Below, in pieces: positions 50,675-59,756 of a stretch of 64,000 nt of DNA (within the stretch, counting starts at the first letter, position 1; each line of letters starts with the position of its first letter). Under the pieces are notes generated by a model. It was given only the letters and a program-made list of their open reading frames with translations, made no database searches and was not told the origin of the DNA. A program made the translations under genes and the position numbers. Source of the DNA: Larkinella rosea (lineage in GTDB: Bacteria > Bacteroidota > Bacteroidia > Cytophagales > Spirosomataceae); the NCBI RefSeq assembly GCF_003858635.1, contig NZ_RQJO01000008.1, forward strand, positions 744,001 to 808,000, given 5' to 3'.

Positions 50675-51787
50675 TTAACGGGAAGCGGTTTTGCCGATTT
50701 CGTCATACAAAGCCCTGAAACAGTTCGATGCCGTATTTCCGGATTCGTCCGCCTTTTTCCGACCGTAATATTCATCCAGAAACGAACCGGCATCTGACCA
50801 GACCGTTTGAATCATGCCGTGAAACCGGTCTTTCATTGCTTTGGTCGCCGTTGCCCGAAACTTGATCATATCCTGCAATTGAAGCACCGCATTTTTGGGC
50901 ATTCGCCACGGACAGGTCATCACTTTCAATCCTTTCATCGCAAAATAAACCGGTGTCTGATCGGGCCGTTCGTAATGCCAGTCGCAGATCATCACATCTT
51001 TCGGAATCAGATCCACGGCGCGGTGTGTGTTGTTCATGCTGGCTTCCCACATGCCCAAACCGGTGGTTTTTCCGTCCAGCAGCCGGTCGCCCCAGATCCA
51101 CAAGGTCCGGCCGTTCTGTGCCAGATGATCGCGGATCGTTTTCACTTCACCGGCAAATAACTCGGCTTTATCGCGCCCCGAACAGCGCGGGCATTTGTCG
51201 TCGCCGATGTAAAAAACCTCATCCATTCCGGCGTGAAAAGCATCGGTTTCAAAGACCTCACAAATCTCATCGACCAGGTCAAACACTACCTTGTGAACCT
51301 CCGGATGCAGCGGACAGTAGCTTTTGCAATACAAACCGTCGGCGTTGGGCCACTTGTAGCTGACCGGCATTTGAACGTGCGGAGTTTCGTCAAACTGGGG
51401 ATAAACCCGCAGCAGATTGTGCGTTCTGCGCGCCCAGGACTGGTGACCGAGCAGATTGATTTGCGGAATCAGCCGGATGTTGTTTTTCTGGCAGACCTTC
51501 ACCAGTTTCCGGACATCCCGTTTCGAAAGAGAAACGCTGTCGCGCAATTCGGGATGGCTTTTGAATGCGTAATTAAAATCAACGCGGAGAATCAGCGTGT
51601 TTACTTGCCGGGGAGCCAGTTCTTTCTCGATAAAAGTCACGAACTCGTCCACGCGATCGGTTTGGGGAGCGCCAATGCAAAAACCGCGAACGGGCAGTAA
51701 ACTATCGGCCGGTAGTTGGGCAATCGATCCAGTATACAGGAAGAGAAAACCGACCAGTAGGTAAAGTTTTGCGATTTGAGTTTTCAT
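50675..51787 (-). CDS. GH20-like glycoside hydrolase
   Basis: A 370-residue exported protein (signal peptide LYLLVGFLFLYTGSIAQ) with the TIM-barrel pattern of family 20 hydrolases: NTLILRVDFNYAFKSHPEL, KVCQKNNIRLIPQINLLGHQ, the catalytic-type Asp-Glu pair in FHAGMDEVFYIGDDKCPRC (Asp189-Glu190) and WIWGDRLLDG. GH20 enzymes remove terminal beta-N-acetylhexosamine by substrate assistance. It lacks the N-terminal GH20b domain, so specificity is uncertain. It is solitary, with hairpin terminators on both sides. Confidence 0.85.
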   Translation of the reverse strand: MKTQIAKLYLLVGFLFLYTGSIAQLPADSLLPVRGFCIGAPQTDRVDEFVTFIEKELAPRQVNTLILRVDFNYAFKSHPELRDSVSLSKRDVRKLVKVCQKNNIRLIPQINLLGHQSWARRTHNLLRVYPQFDETPHVQMPVSYKWPNADGLYCKSYCPLHPEVHKVVFDLVDEICEVFETDAFHAGMDEVFYIGDDKCPRCSGRDKAELFAGEVKTIRDHLAQNGRTLWIWGDRLLDGKTTGLGMWEASMNNTHRAVDLIPKDVMICDWHYERPDQTPVYFAMKGLKVMTCPWRMPKNAVLQLQDMIKFRATATKAMKDRFHGMIQTVWSDAGSFLDEYYGRKKADESGNTASNCFRALYDEIGKTASR

Positions 51788-51846
51788 GAATGGAGAGAGG
51801 TATAAGCAGGAAAGGAAGAATGAATTGGCAATTCAATCAAAAATAC

Positions 51847-51883
51847 AAAAACCGGTCTATCAGTAATGAACAGACCGGTTTTT
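51847..51883. terminator. Terminator downstream of nuoN
   Basis: AAAAACCGGTCT (about 51847-51858) pairs with AGACCGGTTTTT (51872-51883). On the minus strand it follows the nuoN stop at 51910 and ends in T's. Confidence 0.85.
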
Positions 51884-51909
51884 TCAGGAATGATTCCGTT
51901 AACTTTCAA

Positions 51910-53424
51910 TTACAGACTTCCAATCCAGCGCAGAATCCAGTCCGGTTTGAAAAACAGAATCAGAACCGGTGCCGTCACCACCGCGGCTAAAAAAAGCTGC
52001 GGGAGATTGAGTTTTGTGTCTGATAAATAAGTATTCGAAACCGGTCGGAAATAGAGTAAAAACGGGATTCGGAGGTAATAAAAAAGTGAGACAATGGCGT
52101 TGAGCAAACCGACGACAAAGAGTGCGAGCAACCACGGGTTAGTATCGGTTTGATAGGCTTCCAGCAGGGCCGAAAAAGCCAGCAGTTTGGCCGTGAAACC
52201 CACCGTTGGCGGCAAACCGGTCAGGGCAATCATTACCACCGTCAGTGCCGCACTGAGTAGGGGCTGACTGGAGCCTAATCCGCTGAAATTCTGAATGGTT
52301 AAGTTGCCATTTTGTGGTTTCGCCAGCAGGTCAACGAGCAGGAAAGCCGCCATGTTGATGAACACATAGGTTGCGATGTAAAACGTAGCCGCTTCAAAAC
52401 CGGTTTCGCTGAATGCCACGACCCCCACCAGTAGAAAACCGGCATGCGCGATGGACGAATAGGCCAACAGCCGTTTGGCATCGGTTTGCCAGAGCGCCGA
52501 GAAATTGCCCAGCGTAATGCTCGCCAGCGCAATAACCGCCACTGGTGTCTGAAAACTGGCCGGAAAAGCGGTCAGGATACGCATCAATACCAGCAGGGCT
52601 GCGGCTTTCGGAGCAACGGAAAAAAAGGCCACAACGGGCGTTGGCGCGGCTTCGTAAGCATCCGGAGTCCAGACGTGGAACGGAACCAGCGACAGTTTGA
52701 AGAAAAGACCGGACAATGTCAGAAAACCGGCTACATACACCACAAACGCGTCATTTTGGGCCAATTGGTTCCCCGATTCCGAGAGTGCGAGTGTTCCGGT
52801 CAGTCCGTAGAGCAACGACATGCCGTACAGCATGATGGCCGAACTGATGGCACCGAAAAGCAGGTATTTCAACCCGCCTTCGGATGCCTTGCGGTCGGTT
52901 GAGAGCGCCGTCAACAGGTAGGAACTAATGGAAACGAGCTCGATACTCAGGTAGATCGTCAGCAGATTGACCGACATCGTCATCAGATACAGACCGAGGA
53001 GCATTCCGAGTAAAATGGGAAGCCAGTCGAGGGGCAGTTCGTTTCGGGGCCGGGCAACCGCCCAGCCGTGCAGAATCGCAAAAAAAGCGGCCAGCGTAAC
53101 GATGAGTTTATAAAAAACCGCCTGGTTATCGAGCAGCAATACCGAACTGAAAAGGAAGCCTTTTTCGCGGCCCACCTGCCCGAACGTCAATGCGCCCGCA
53201 ACGACCACCGCTGTCAGCGAAAGGGCGTACAGAATCGAGCGGTTTTTAGATGCGGATAGTGTCGCGTCTGGTGTCGTGGCAAAACCGGCCAGTTGAATCG
53301 GAGAGCGGGGCGTGAAAACCAGATCGGCAATGACGACAAGCACAATGGCAAAAACCAGCGCAAGCTCCGGCCAGAAACCGGACAAGCTCCGTATACTATC
53401 ATTCAGTTGATCAATGAGTTGCAA
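51910..53424 (-). CDS. nuoN: NADH-quinone oxidoreductase subunit N
   Basis: A 504-residue proton-pumping antiporter-like membrane subunit of respiratory complex I, with about 14 membrane helices. Characteristic segments are FWPELALVFAIVLVVIADL at the start, ELVSISSYLLTAL (conserved Glu), KLSLVPFHVWTPDAYEAAPTPVVAFFSVAPKAAALLVLMRIL (conserved Lys) and a later broken helix region. It sits alone here: the neighbour upstream reads the other way, so it is separated from the rest of the nuo operon, which is not in this window. Confidence 0.96.
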   Translation of the reverse strand: MQLIDQLNDSIRSLSGFWPELALVFAIVLVVIADLVFTPRSPIQLAGFATTPDATLSASKNRSILYALSLTAVVVAGALTFGQVGREKGFLFSSVLLLDNQAVFYKLIVTLAAFFAILHGWAVARPRNELPLDWLPILLGMLLGLYLMTMSVNLLTIYLSIELVSISSYLLTALSTDRKASEGGLKYLLFGAISSAIMLYGMSLLYGLTGTLALSESGNQLAQNDAFVVYVAGFLTLSGLFFKLSLVPFHVWTPDAYEAAPTPVVAFFSVAPKAAALLVLMRILTAFPASFQTPVAVIALASITLGNFSALWQTDAKRLLAYSSIAHAGFLLVGVVAFSETGFEAATFYIATYVFINMAAFLLVDLLAKPQNGNLTIQNFSGLGSSQPLLSAALTVVMIALTGLPPTVGFTAKLLAFSALLEAYQTDTNPWLLALFVVGLLNAIVSLFYYLRIPFLLYFRPVSNTYLSDTKLNLPQLFLAAVVTAPVLILFFKPDWILRWIGSL

Positions 53425-53559
53425 AGCGCGGATAAATAGGCAGAAATTGATGGCGGTAAAGGTACAAAAAAAGCGTACTGGTTTTGGCGTTGGTTCGTTA
53501 TCTTGTGGTAAGGATGACCAGTCCGGATTTCGATCACTTTTCCAAATGTATCCATTCCA

Positions 53560-54219
53560 ATGAGAGCAATGCTGATTTTGGGCCTGTTGGTCTTCGGATT
53601 GACGGCCGTATCCCGCGCCCAGGGCGTTTTTCTGACCGACGTCAACGGGCAGGTGCTGCGGGCCAATAAATACGTGGACGTGCAGGGTTCGCCATATCTG
53701 GATGAAGCCTGGAAAGTGGGAGCGGTGACGGCCGCCAACAACAAGTCGTATCCGAACCTGAAAGTGCGGTATGACGTGTACGCGGGCGAACTGGAGTATA
53801 TGCAGAATAATCAGCCCTATCGCTTAAGTCCGGCAGCCATCAAAGAATTCAGGATTACCGGTGACAATGAGCTGGTGTTCCGGAACGGTTTTGCCGCAGT
53901 GAATACCAATACACCCACAACTTTTTATCAGGTGCTGGTCGATGGTCCCACGAAACTGCTGAAGCAGCTGAAAGTAAACATCAACGAGAATAAGCCGTTC
54001 AATTCGGCCACCACCACCAGGGAATTTCAGAAGCAGGAAATTTATTTCATCGCCAAACCGGATGGCACGCTTCAGAAGATTCAGAAGAATAAAAAATCGG
54101 TGCTGGCAGCTTTACCGGAACAGAAAGATCGCGTTGAAAAACTGATCAAAGAACAGGACCTGAACCTGAACGACGAAACAAACCTGATCGCATTGCTGGA
54201 GAGTTTTAATGCGAAATAG
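53560..54219 (+). CDS. Hypothetical exported protein
   Basis: A 219-residue protein with a clear signal peptide (MRAMLILGLLVFGLTAVSRAQG), probably periplasmic. The mature part is beta-rich at first (YPNLKVRYDVYAGELEYMQNNQPYRL) and ends in a Lys-rich helical region (TLQKIQKNKKSVLAALPEQKDRVEKLIKEQDLNLNDETNLIALLESF). I do not recognise a family; conserved proteins of this layout occur in Cytophagales. It is divergent from nuoN and convergent with the TerC gene. Confidence 0.75.
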   Translation: MRAMLILGLLVFGLTAVSRAQGVFLTDVNGQVLRANKYVDVQGSPYLDEAWKVGAVTAANNKSYPNLKVRYDVYAGELEYMQNNQPYRLSPAAIKEFRITGDNELVFRNGFAAVNTNTPTTFYQVLVDGPTKLLKQLKVNINENKPFNSATTTREFQKQEIYFIAKPDGTLQKIQKNKKSVLAALPEQKDRVEKLIKEQDLNLNDETNLIALLESFNAK

Positions 54220-54234
54220 GGAGGGACGATTGTC

Positions 54235-54352
54235 TGTTGACTATAGACCATTGACGATGGACCATTGACCATTGCCGGTAGCCCATAGTTGGCTGTCACT
54301 CGTCAAAAGACAATGGTCTATCGTCAATGGTCGATGGTCCATCGTCAACTAT
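54235..54352. repeat. Long imperfect inverted repeat of GACCATTGACGATG units
   Basis: The left arm (about 54235-54276) carries GACCATTGACGATGGACCAT; the right arm (about 54309-54352) carries ATGGTCTATCGTCAATGGTC and related variants in the opposite sense. Units are tandem as well as inverted. It fills the gap between convergent genes and touches the TerC stop. Confidence 0.7.
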
Positions 54353-55161
54353 CAAATCACTCCGTCCCGTTTAGCCTGTTCTTCGTAGCCGTGGAGTTGG
54401 ACGGGCTGTTGCTTTTTGCGCATCTTGATATTGAGAACTTCGACCAGCAACGAGAACGCAATGGCAAAATAGAGATACCCTTTGGGTACGGCACCGATCG
54501 CATTATCGAAGAAAACCACCTCGGCCAAATGCGCTCCTTCGGCAATCAGCATAAAACCGATCATGATCAGGAAGGCTAGTCCCAGCATTTGAATGCTAGG
54601 GTGATCGTTGACGAATTTGCCGACGGGCCCGGCAAAAAACATCATAATCAGGACAGACAGCACAACGGCGATGATCATGACGGTTACATTCTGGGTTAAG
54701 CCAACGGCGGTCAGGATGGAATCGATCGAGAAAACGATGTTGATGACGGCAATCTGGGCAACGACGCCGGAAATGCTGGCTTTTCCCTTGGACGGGATAT
54801 CTGCTTCGGGTGCGCTGCCCTCCAGTTTGTGGTGAATCTCCGATGTCGCTTTATAGAGCAAAAACAGCCCACCTACAAACAGAATCAGGCTCTGACCGGT
54901 GAAAGCGACTTTTAACCAGCTGCTTTCGTAGTGCATGAATGGTTTGCTAAGCGAAATCAGGATCGAAATACCGAACAACAGAATCACCCGGAAAATCATG
55001 GCCAGTAGCAAACCCAGATTACGGGCTTTGGGTTGGTCGGCCACCGGGAGTTTGTTGGCGGCAATGGAGATAAAAATGATGTTATCGATACCCAGAACAA
55101 TTTCCAGAAAAGTCAGTGTCAATAAACTAACGATGTTTTCAGCGGAGAACAATTGGTCCAT
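54352..55161 (-). CDS. TerC family membrane protein
   Basis: A 269-residue integral membrane protein of the TerC family (Alx/YkoY/TerC relatives). In other bacteria these help with metal supply, notably manganese efflux and metalation of exported proteins. Seven to nine helices are predicted. Family hallmarks: LTFLEIVLGIDNIIFISI with the acidic residues of the metal path, then VAQIAVINIVFSIDSILTAVGL, the repeat-related second copy. The cytoplasmic tail has IKMRKKQQPVQ. The ATG at 55161 is the natural start. No yybP-ykoY riboswitch was recognised upstream. Confidence 0.93.
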   Translation of the reverse strand: MDQLFSAENIVSLLTLTFLEIVLGIDNIIFISIAANKLPVADQPKARNLGLLLAMIFRVILLFGISILISLSKPFMHYESSWLKVAFTGQSLILFVGGLFLLYKATSEIHHKLEGSAPEADIPSKGKASISGVVAQIAVINIVFSIDSILTAVGLTQNVTVMIIAVVLSVLIMMFFAGPVGKFVNDHPSIQMLGLAFLIMIGFMLIAEGAHLAEVVFFDNAIGAVPKGYLYFAIAFSLLVEVLNIKMRKKQQPVQLHGYEEQAKRDGVI

Positions 55162-56044
55162 TCGAATGTATGTAGGTCGTTGTGAATCGGGCCTAAATTA
55201 CCCGCTTTATGCCAGTTCGGCAACAAGTAGAACAAAATCAACGCAAAAAGCCCAGGCCCGACGCACCGAATCAAACGGAGCAATTGGGGGGAAAGGAACC
55301 GGATACCTGCACTGCGTGATAATGCTCATGGCTCAACCGGAGAGAAATGCTCGAAACCCGGGTTTTAGACCGGGTAATTATCAGACCGGCCAATCTGAAA
55401 TTATGCCCTCCTATTAGGGCTTGTCAGGTGATAAAAAAGCCCTAATTTTCGGTTTGATATTGTATTAATCGATTGTTTGTCTGATGTTTAAGCCGTCAAA
55501 AAGTATCTTCTTTTTTATAAATATGATAAAAGAAAGCGATGCCGGGTTACAAGACACCTATTTTTGATGTGTATATACATACAAAACAAATTGGTAAATT
55601 ATTTCTGCCACCATATAATAAATTTCGACTTTGTGATTTGTTTGATAGAGTTTGATTAGTGTAGATTTGTTGTTAACAGAATGGTTATTTAAGTAATATC
55701 ACGTTTAAAACGCTTTATTTCGCCTATCTAATTGCCTTTTCCAGAAAATAAACCCGGTACTATTGCAGGCAAAAGATCGCTTTTGAAGTCATTGATCGGT
55801 TAAGGGTAATTACTTAAGTAAAATAGTAGCAGACGGAAAACTTTTTTTGATCTAAAATTGTAAAAAAGAGAGGTAAGCGGTTATTCTGGTGATTGGGTAG
55901 TTGGAAAAGGCTGAACTTATTGGTCGTAAACAGTCCCCGGAATGAGTCAAATTACTTCGATAGGAACTACTAGCGAATACATTATAAACTGCCGCCGATA
56001 CCGGTTTTAGCGGTTTTAATTCAGTTTGCCTAAGCTATGTGCTC
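55162..56044. other. 883-bp intergenic region between TerC and the second Wzc-like gene
   Basis: The left part (55200-55450) is GC-richer, with several small palindromes (AAACCCGGGTTT near 55354) and no protein-like frame. It ends in a 10-bp hairpin, ATTAGGGCTT (55413-55422) / AAGCCCTAAT (55437-55446), followed by TTTC, which could end a plus-strand transcript. The right part is AT-rich and contains a promoter-like site at 55637-55669 (described separately). Confidence 0.5.
55637..55669 (+). promoter_or_regulatory. Possible promoter of the second polysaccharide cluster
   Basis: TTTG at 55637-55640, 21 bases, then TAGATTTG at 55662-55669, matching the Bacteroidota TTTG-N19/21-TAnnTTTG pattern. 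It is about 375 nt before the start of the second Wzc-like gene. A second TAnnTTTG (TATTTTTG, 55559-55566) has no good -33. Confidence 0.5.
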
Positions 56045-58375
56045 ATGAAGTCATCGAATATGTATGGTTATCCTATGTATCCGCAGGGTGAAATCACCTC
56101 GTCGGATGTGCCGGGAACTTTGAAGGACTACCTGAAACACTGGAAGTGGTTTTTGATATCGCTGATCACGATGATCGTGGCCGGTTTTGTATACATCTGG
56201 TTTACGGAACCGATTTATCGGATTCAGGCGAGTTTGCTGGTCAAAGACGATCAGAAAAGCCCGTCGGACAATGGAGTTCTGAAAGAATTAAATATCTACA
56301 GCCCCAGCAAAGTGGTTGAAAACGAAATCGAAATTCTGAAATCGAATTCGTTGATGAAGAAAGTAGTCGATTCACTTGGTTTGAACATTCGCTATTTTCG
56401 CAGCACACCCTTTGGAAAACGGGAAATTTACGATGATGCCCCCCTTCGCATTATCCTGAAAGAACCAACCGCCAATCTCTACCGCGCGGATCTCGAAATT
56501 GGCATCATCAGCCCCACCACCATCCGGCTGAACGATTGGGTTTATCCGGCCAACCAGATTATCAACACGCCTTTCGGACGGATGCAGATTTTTATCAAGC
56601 AACCGGTGGTGTATTCCAACGAGCCGCTGATTGTGCAGGTGATGGAGCATCCGCAGGCGATTCGGTATTACCTGAGCAAACTCAACGTCGAACCCAGCAG
56701 CAAAACGTCTACGGTTTTGGTTCTGACCATCGAGGACGCCGTTCCGGCCAAGGGTGAAGCCATTCTTAATCAGATGATTGCGAATTACAGCTCGGCCGCC
56801 ACCGACGACAAAAACCGGGTGGTTGCCAGCACGCTGAGTTTCATTCAGACGCGGCTCAAGCTGGTTTCCGGCGAGCTGGCCGGTCTGGAAAAATCCATTG
56901 AAACCTACAAATCCGCGAATCGGATTTCGGGCATTGGCTCCGATGCGCAGGCGCTCCTGAGCACGTTGCAGAACAACGACGCGCAGCTCAATCAGGTCGC
57001 CATTCAGCTCAGTACGCTGGGGGATGTGGAAAAATACATTCGCGCCAAAGGCGAAAACCGGGGCATGTTACCGGCAACCCTGAAATTCAACGATCCCGCC
57101 CTGACATCGCTCATCAGCAAACTGAATGATCTTGAACAGCAACGTAGTTTGCTGGTTCGGAATTCGTCGGACTCCAACCCGGTTTTGCGTTCGCTCGACG
57201 ATCAGATCAGCGCCACCAAAACCAGCATCAATGAAACCATTGCCACCCTGCGCAGCATTCTGACCAACACGCGCAGCCAGTTGCTGGCCACCAACAAGCG
57301 GTATGAAGCCCGGATTCGCGTTATTCCGGGAAAAGAACGGATGTTGATGAACATCACCCGTCAGCAGGCCATTAAAAATAACCTGTACAATTATCTGTTG
57401 CAGAAACAGGAAGAAACCGCTTTGTCGTATGCTTCCATTGCGTCCAACAGCCAGGTGATCGATGCCGCCAGCAGCAGTCCGGAACCGGTCAAACCGATCA
57501 AATTCCTGATTCTGTTTTTGTTCGGCACTGTCGGCCTGATCATTCCGATTGCCATCATTCGGGTTAAAAAATTCTTTAACGAACGGGTTTCGGGGCGGGC
57601 CGAAATCAATCAGGCCACCGATGCGCCCGTGATTGGTGAAATCGCCTATGTGCGGCACGAATTTCCGGTGATTGTCAACGGGCGAAAACGCTCGGTGGCC
57701 GCCGAACAAATCCGGGCGTTGCGGACGAACCTGCAATTTCTGCGGGAGACTCCCAACGACAGTCAGGTGTTGCTCTTTACATCCAGCATCAGTGGCGAAG
57801 GCAAATCCTTTCTGTCGCTCAACGTAGCCGTGAGTCTGGCGCTGGTCGGTCGTCCGACGCTGATTATGGATATGGATTTGCGCCGTCCAAAATTGCACAA
57901 GGCGTTGAATATGCTTAATTTTCGGGGCAGCAGCAGTTACCTGACGGGCGAAGCTACCCTGGATGAGGTGTTGCAGCAGGTACCCGGTTTCGAAAATCTG
58001 TTTATCATTTCGTGCGGACCCATTCCGCTCAATCCGTCAGAACTGCTCAGCGGGCCACGTTTGCAGAAACTGATCGAAGAAGTTCGGATGCGGTTTGACA
58101 ATATCGTGATCGATTCACCGCCGATCGGGCTGGTCACCGACGCCCAGTTGATTGGTCCGTTTGCCGATGCAACGCTCTATGCCGTGCGGCACAATGTTAC
58201 CAACCGCGCTTACCTTAAACTGGTGGACCTGCTGTATGAAGAGAAGCGGTTTCCCAAATTGAATATTGTATTAAACTCGGTCAAAAATAAATATTCGTAC
58301 GATTACCGGTATTACTATTATCGGAAATCGAGCAACGACAAGCCCAATCTATTGCGGAAATACCTGCTCCATTAA
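56045..58375 (+). CDS. Wzc/GumC-like polysaccharide co-polymerase and tyrosine autokinase (copy 2)
   Basis: From the ATG at 56045 (a GTG two codons earlier is possible) it has 776 residues. It has the same architecture as copy 1: membrane helix WKWFLISLITMIVAGFVYIW, Wzz domain, coiled coils, second helix KFLILFLFGTVGLIIPIAII, BY-kinase with Walker A FTSSISGEGKSFLSLN, LIMDMDLRRPK and NIVIDSPPIG. Its C-terminal tyrosine cluster is YSYDYRYYYYRK rather than Gly-Tyr repeats. It heads the second polysaccharide cluster, which has no Wza-like exporter of its own in this window, so it may share the exporter at 35765. Confidence 0.94.
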   Translation: MKSSNMYGYPMYPQGEITSSDVPGTLKDYLKHWKWFLISLITMIVAGFVYIWFTEPIYRIQASLLVKDDQKSPSDNGVLKELNIYSPSKVVENEIEILKSNSLMKKVVDSLGLNIRYFRSTPFGKREIYDDAPLRIILKEPTANLYRADLEIGIISPTTIRLNDWVYPANQIINTPFGRMQIFIKQPVVYSNEPLIVQVMEHPQAIRYYLSKLNVEPSSKTSTVLVLTIEDAVPAKGEAILNQMIANYSSAATDDKNRVVASTLSFIQTRLKLVSGELAGLEKSIETYKSANRISGIGSDAQALLSTLQNNDAQLNQVAIQLSTLGDVEKYIRAKGENRGMLPATLKFNDPALTSLISKLNDLEQQRSLLVRNSSDSNPVLRSLDDQISATKTSINETIATLRSILTNTRSQLLATNKRYEARIRVIPGKERMLMNITRQQAIKNNLYNYLLQKQEETALSYASIASNSQVIDAASSSPEPVKPIKFLILFLFGTVGLIIPIAIIRVKKFFNERVSGRAEINQATDAPVIGEIAYVRHEFPVIVNGRKRSVAAEQIRALRTNLQFLRETPNDSQVLLFTSSISGEGKSFLSLNVAVSLALVGRPTLIMDMDLRRPKLHKALNMLNFRGSSSYLTGEATLDEVLQQVPGFENLFIISCGPIPLNPSELLSGPRLQKLIEEVRMRFDNIVIDSPPIGLVTDAQLIGPFADATLYAVRHNVTNRAYLKLVDLLYEEKRFPKLNIVLNSVKNKYSYDYRYYYYRKSSNDKPNLLRKYLLH

Positions 58376-58486
58376 GCCAGGCCAGTATCAACGTAGCGGG
58401 ACATCAAACCTGAAAAAGTTTTCTTCAACAGTGACGTATTTTTAGACGGAGCCCCGGCAGGTGCCCGATTGTAGATTTTACCCAAA

Positions 58487-59638
58487 ATGACAACTGCGCA
58501 TCCTATTCAGATGGTCGATCTGAAAAGCCAGTATCTGCGTTTGAAAACCGATATTGATGAAGCCATCCGGCATTATCTGGAAACGACGGATTTCATCAAC
58601 AGGCATCCGGTCCACGAGTTCCAGCGGGATTTGGCCGCTTTTTTATGGGCCAACCACGTGATTACCTGCGCCAGCGGAACCGACGCCCTGCAGATTGCCA
58701 TGATGGGGCTGGAACTGAAACCGGGCGACGAAATCATTCTCCCCTCGTTTGCTCCCGTTGCGGTTGCCGAGGTGGTAACGGTTTTAGGACTGAAACCGGT
58801 TTGGGCGGATATTGATCCGGAAACCTTTACGCTGACGCCGGAAACCGTCGAAAACGTGCTTACCTCCCGTACGAAAGCGATTGTGCCGGTGCATCTTTTC
58901 GGCCAATGTGCCGACATGGAACCCTTGCTCAGTCTGGCTTCAGCGAACCAGTTATACGTCATTGAAGATGCAGCTCAGGCGCTGGGCAGCGAATATGAAT
59001 TCAGCGACGGCTCGGTGGAATCGGCCGGGACGCTGGGGCACGTTGGCTGTACGTCGTTTTTTCCGTTGGGGAACCTGGGTTGTTACGGCGACGGCGGGGC
59101 GCTGATCACCAATGATCCTGAACTGGCCGACCGGTTGCAGATGATTGCCAACAACGGCCAGCGGAAAAAATACATTCACGAAGTGGTCGGCGTCGATTCG
59201 CGGCTCGATGCGTTGCAGGCCAGTATTCTGACCGTCAAACTGAAACACCTGACCGAATTTAACCGGCAACGGCAGATCGCTGCGGCCCGCTACGATTACC
59301 TGCTGAAAGATGTTCCCGGAGTTAAGACGCCGGTTACGTTGGATGCCGCATCGCACGTTTATCACCAGTATACGCTGACCGTGCAGCCCGGTATGCGCGA
59401 CGCTCTTCGGGTTCACCTCCACCAGCACGGTATTCCGTCGCGCGTCTATTACCCGGTTCCCATGCATCTCCAGCCAGCTTATTACAACGAGCATTTCCCC
59501 GCCGGCACTCTTCCCGTCACCGAACGACTGTGTCAGCAGGTACTTTCGCTGCCCATTCATACCGAACTGGTTTCGCAGCAGCAGGAAACAATTGTATCGG
59601 TGATCGCCGATTTTATGACGACGAAAAAATACGCCTGA
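58487..59638 (+). CDS. DegT/DnrJ/EryC1-family protein lacking the PLP lysine
   Basis: A 383-residue member of the sugar aminotransferase fold: LKSQYLRLKTDIDEAI, CASGTDALQIAMMGLELKPGDEIILPSF, ADIDPETFTLTPE, VPVHLFGQCADMEPL, EDAAQALGSEY (Asp161). The Schiff-base position normally reads S/T-K-N-L-G; here it is SFFPLGNLGCYGDGG, with Leu194-Gly195, so no lysine can bind PLP. The rest of the active-site scaffold is conserved. Such proteins may be dead homologues, binding partners or use a different chemistry. It is in a cluster with a polymerase and a sugar amidotransferase. Confidence 0.85.
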   Translation: MTTAHPIQMVDLKSQYLRLKTDIDEAIRHYLETTDFINRHPVHEFQRDLAAFLWANHVITCASGTDALQIAMMGLELKPGDEIILPSFAPVAVAEVVTVLGLKPVWADIDPETFTLTPETVENVLTSRTKAIVPVHLFGQCADMEPLLSLASANQLYVIEDAAQALGSEYEFSDGSVESAGTLGHVGCTSFFPLGNLGCYGDGGALITNDPELADRLQMIANNGQRKKYIHEVVGVDSRLDALQASILTVKLKHLTEFNRQRQIAAARYDYLLKDVPGVKTPVTLDAASHVYHQYTLTVQPGMRDALRVHLHQHGIPSRVYYPVPMHLQPAYYNEHFPAGTLPVTERLCQQVLSLPIHTELVSQQQETIVSVIADFMTTKKYA

Positions 59639-59756
59639 TTGCAACGGATCCTTACCCGGTTTATCCGAAAAACAACAATTTCTCCGGATCGATACCGGAA
59701 AAAGAAGCCCATAGACTCGGTTGGATAGCGCCAGGGAAAAAGGGGTAAAAGCAGAG

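Noticed and set aside
54935-55417. 160-codon plus-strand frame reaching from the TerC gene into the gap
   Set aside because: Its first half is antisense to TerC and its second half has no protein features.
55162-55440. yybP-ykoY manganese riboswitch upstream of the TerC gene
   Set aside because: I looked on the minus strand for the conserved loop elements of this riboswitch and did not find them; only unspecific palindromes are present.
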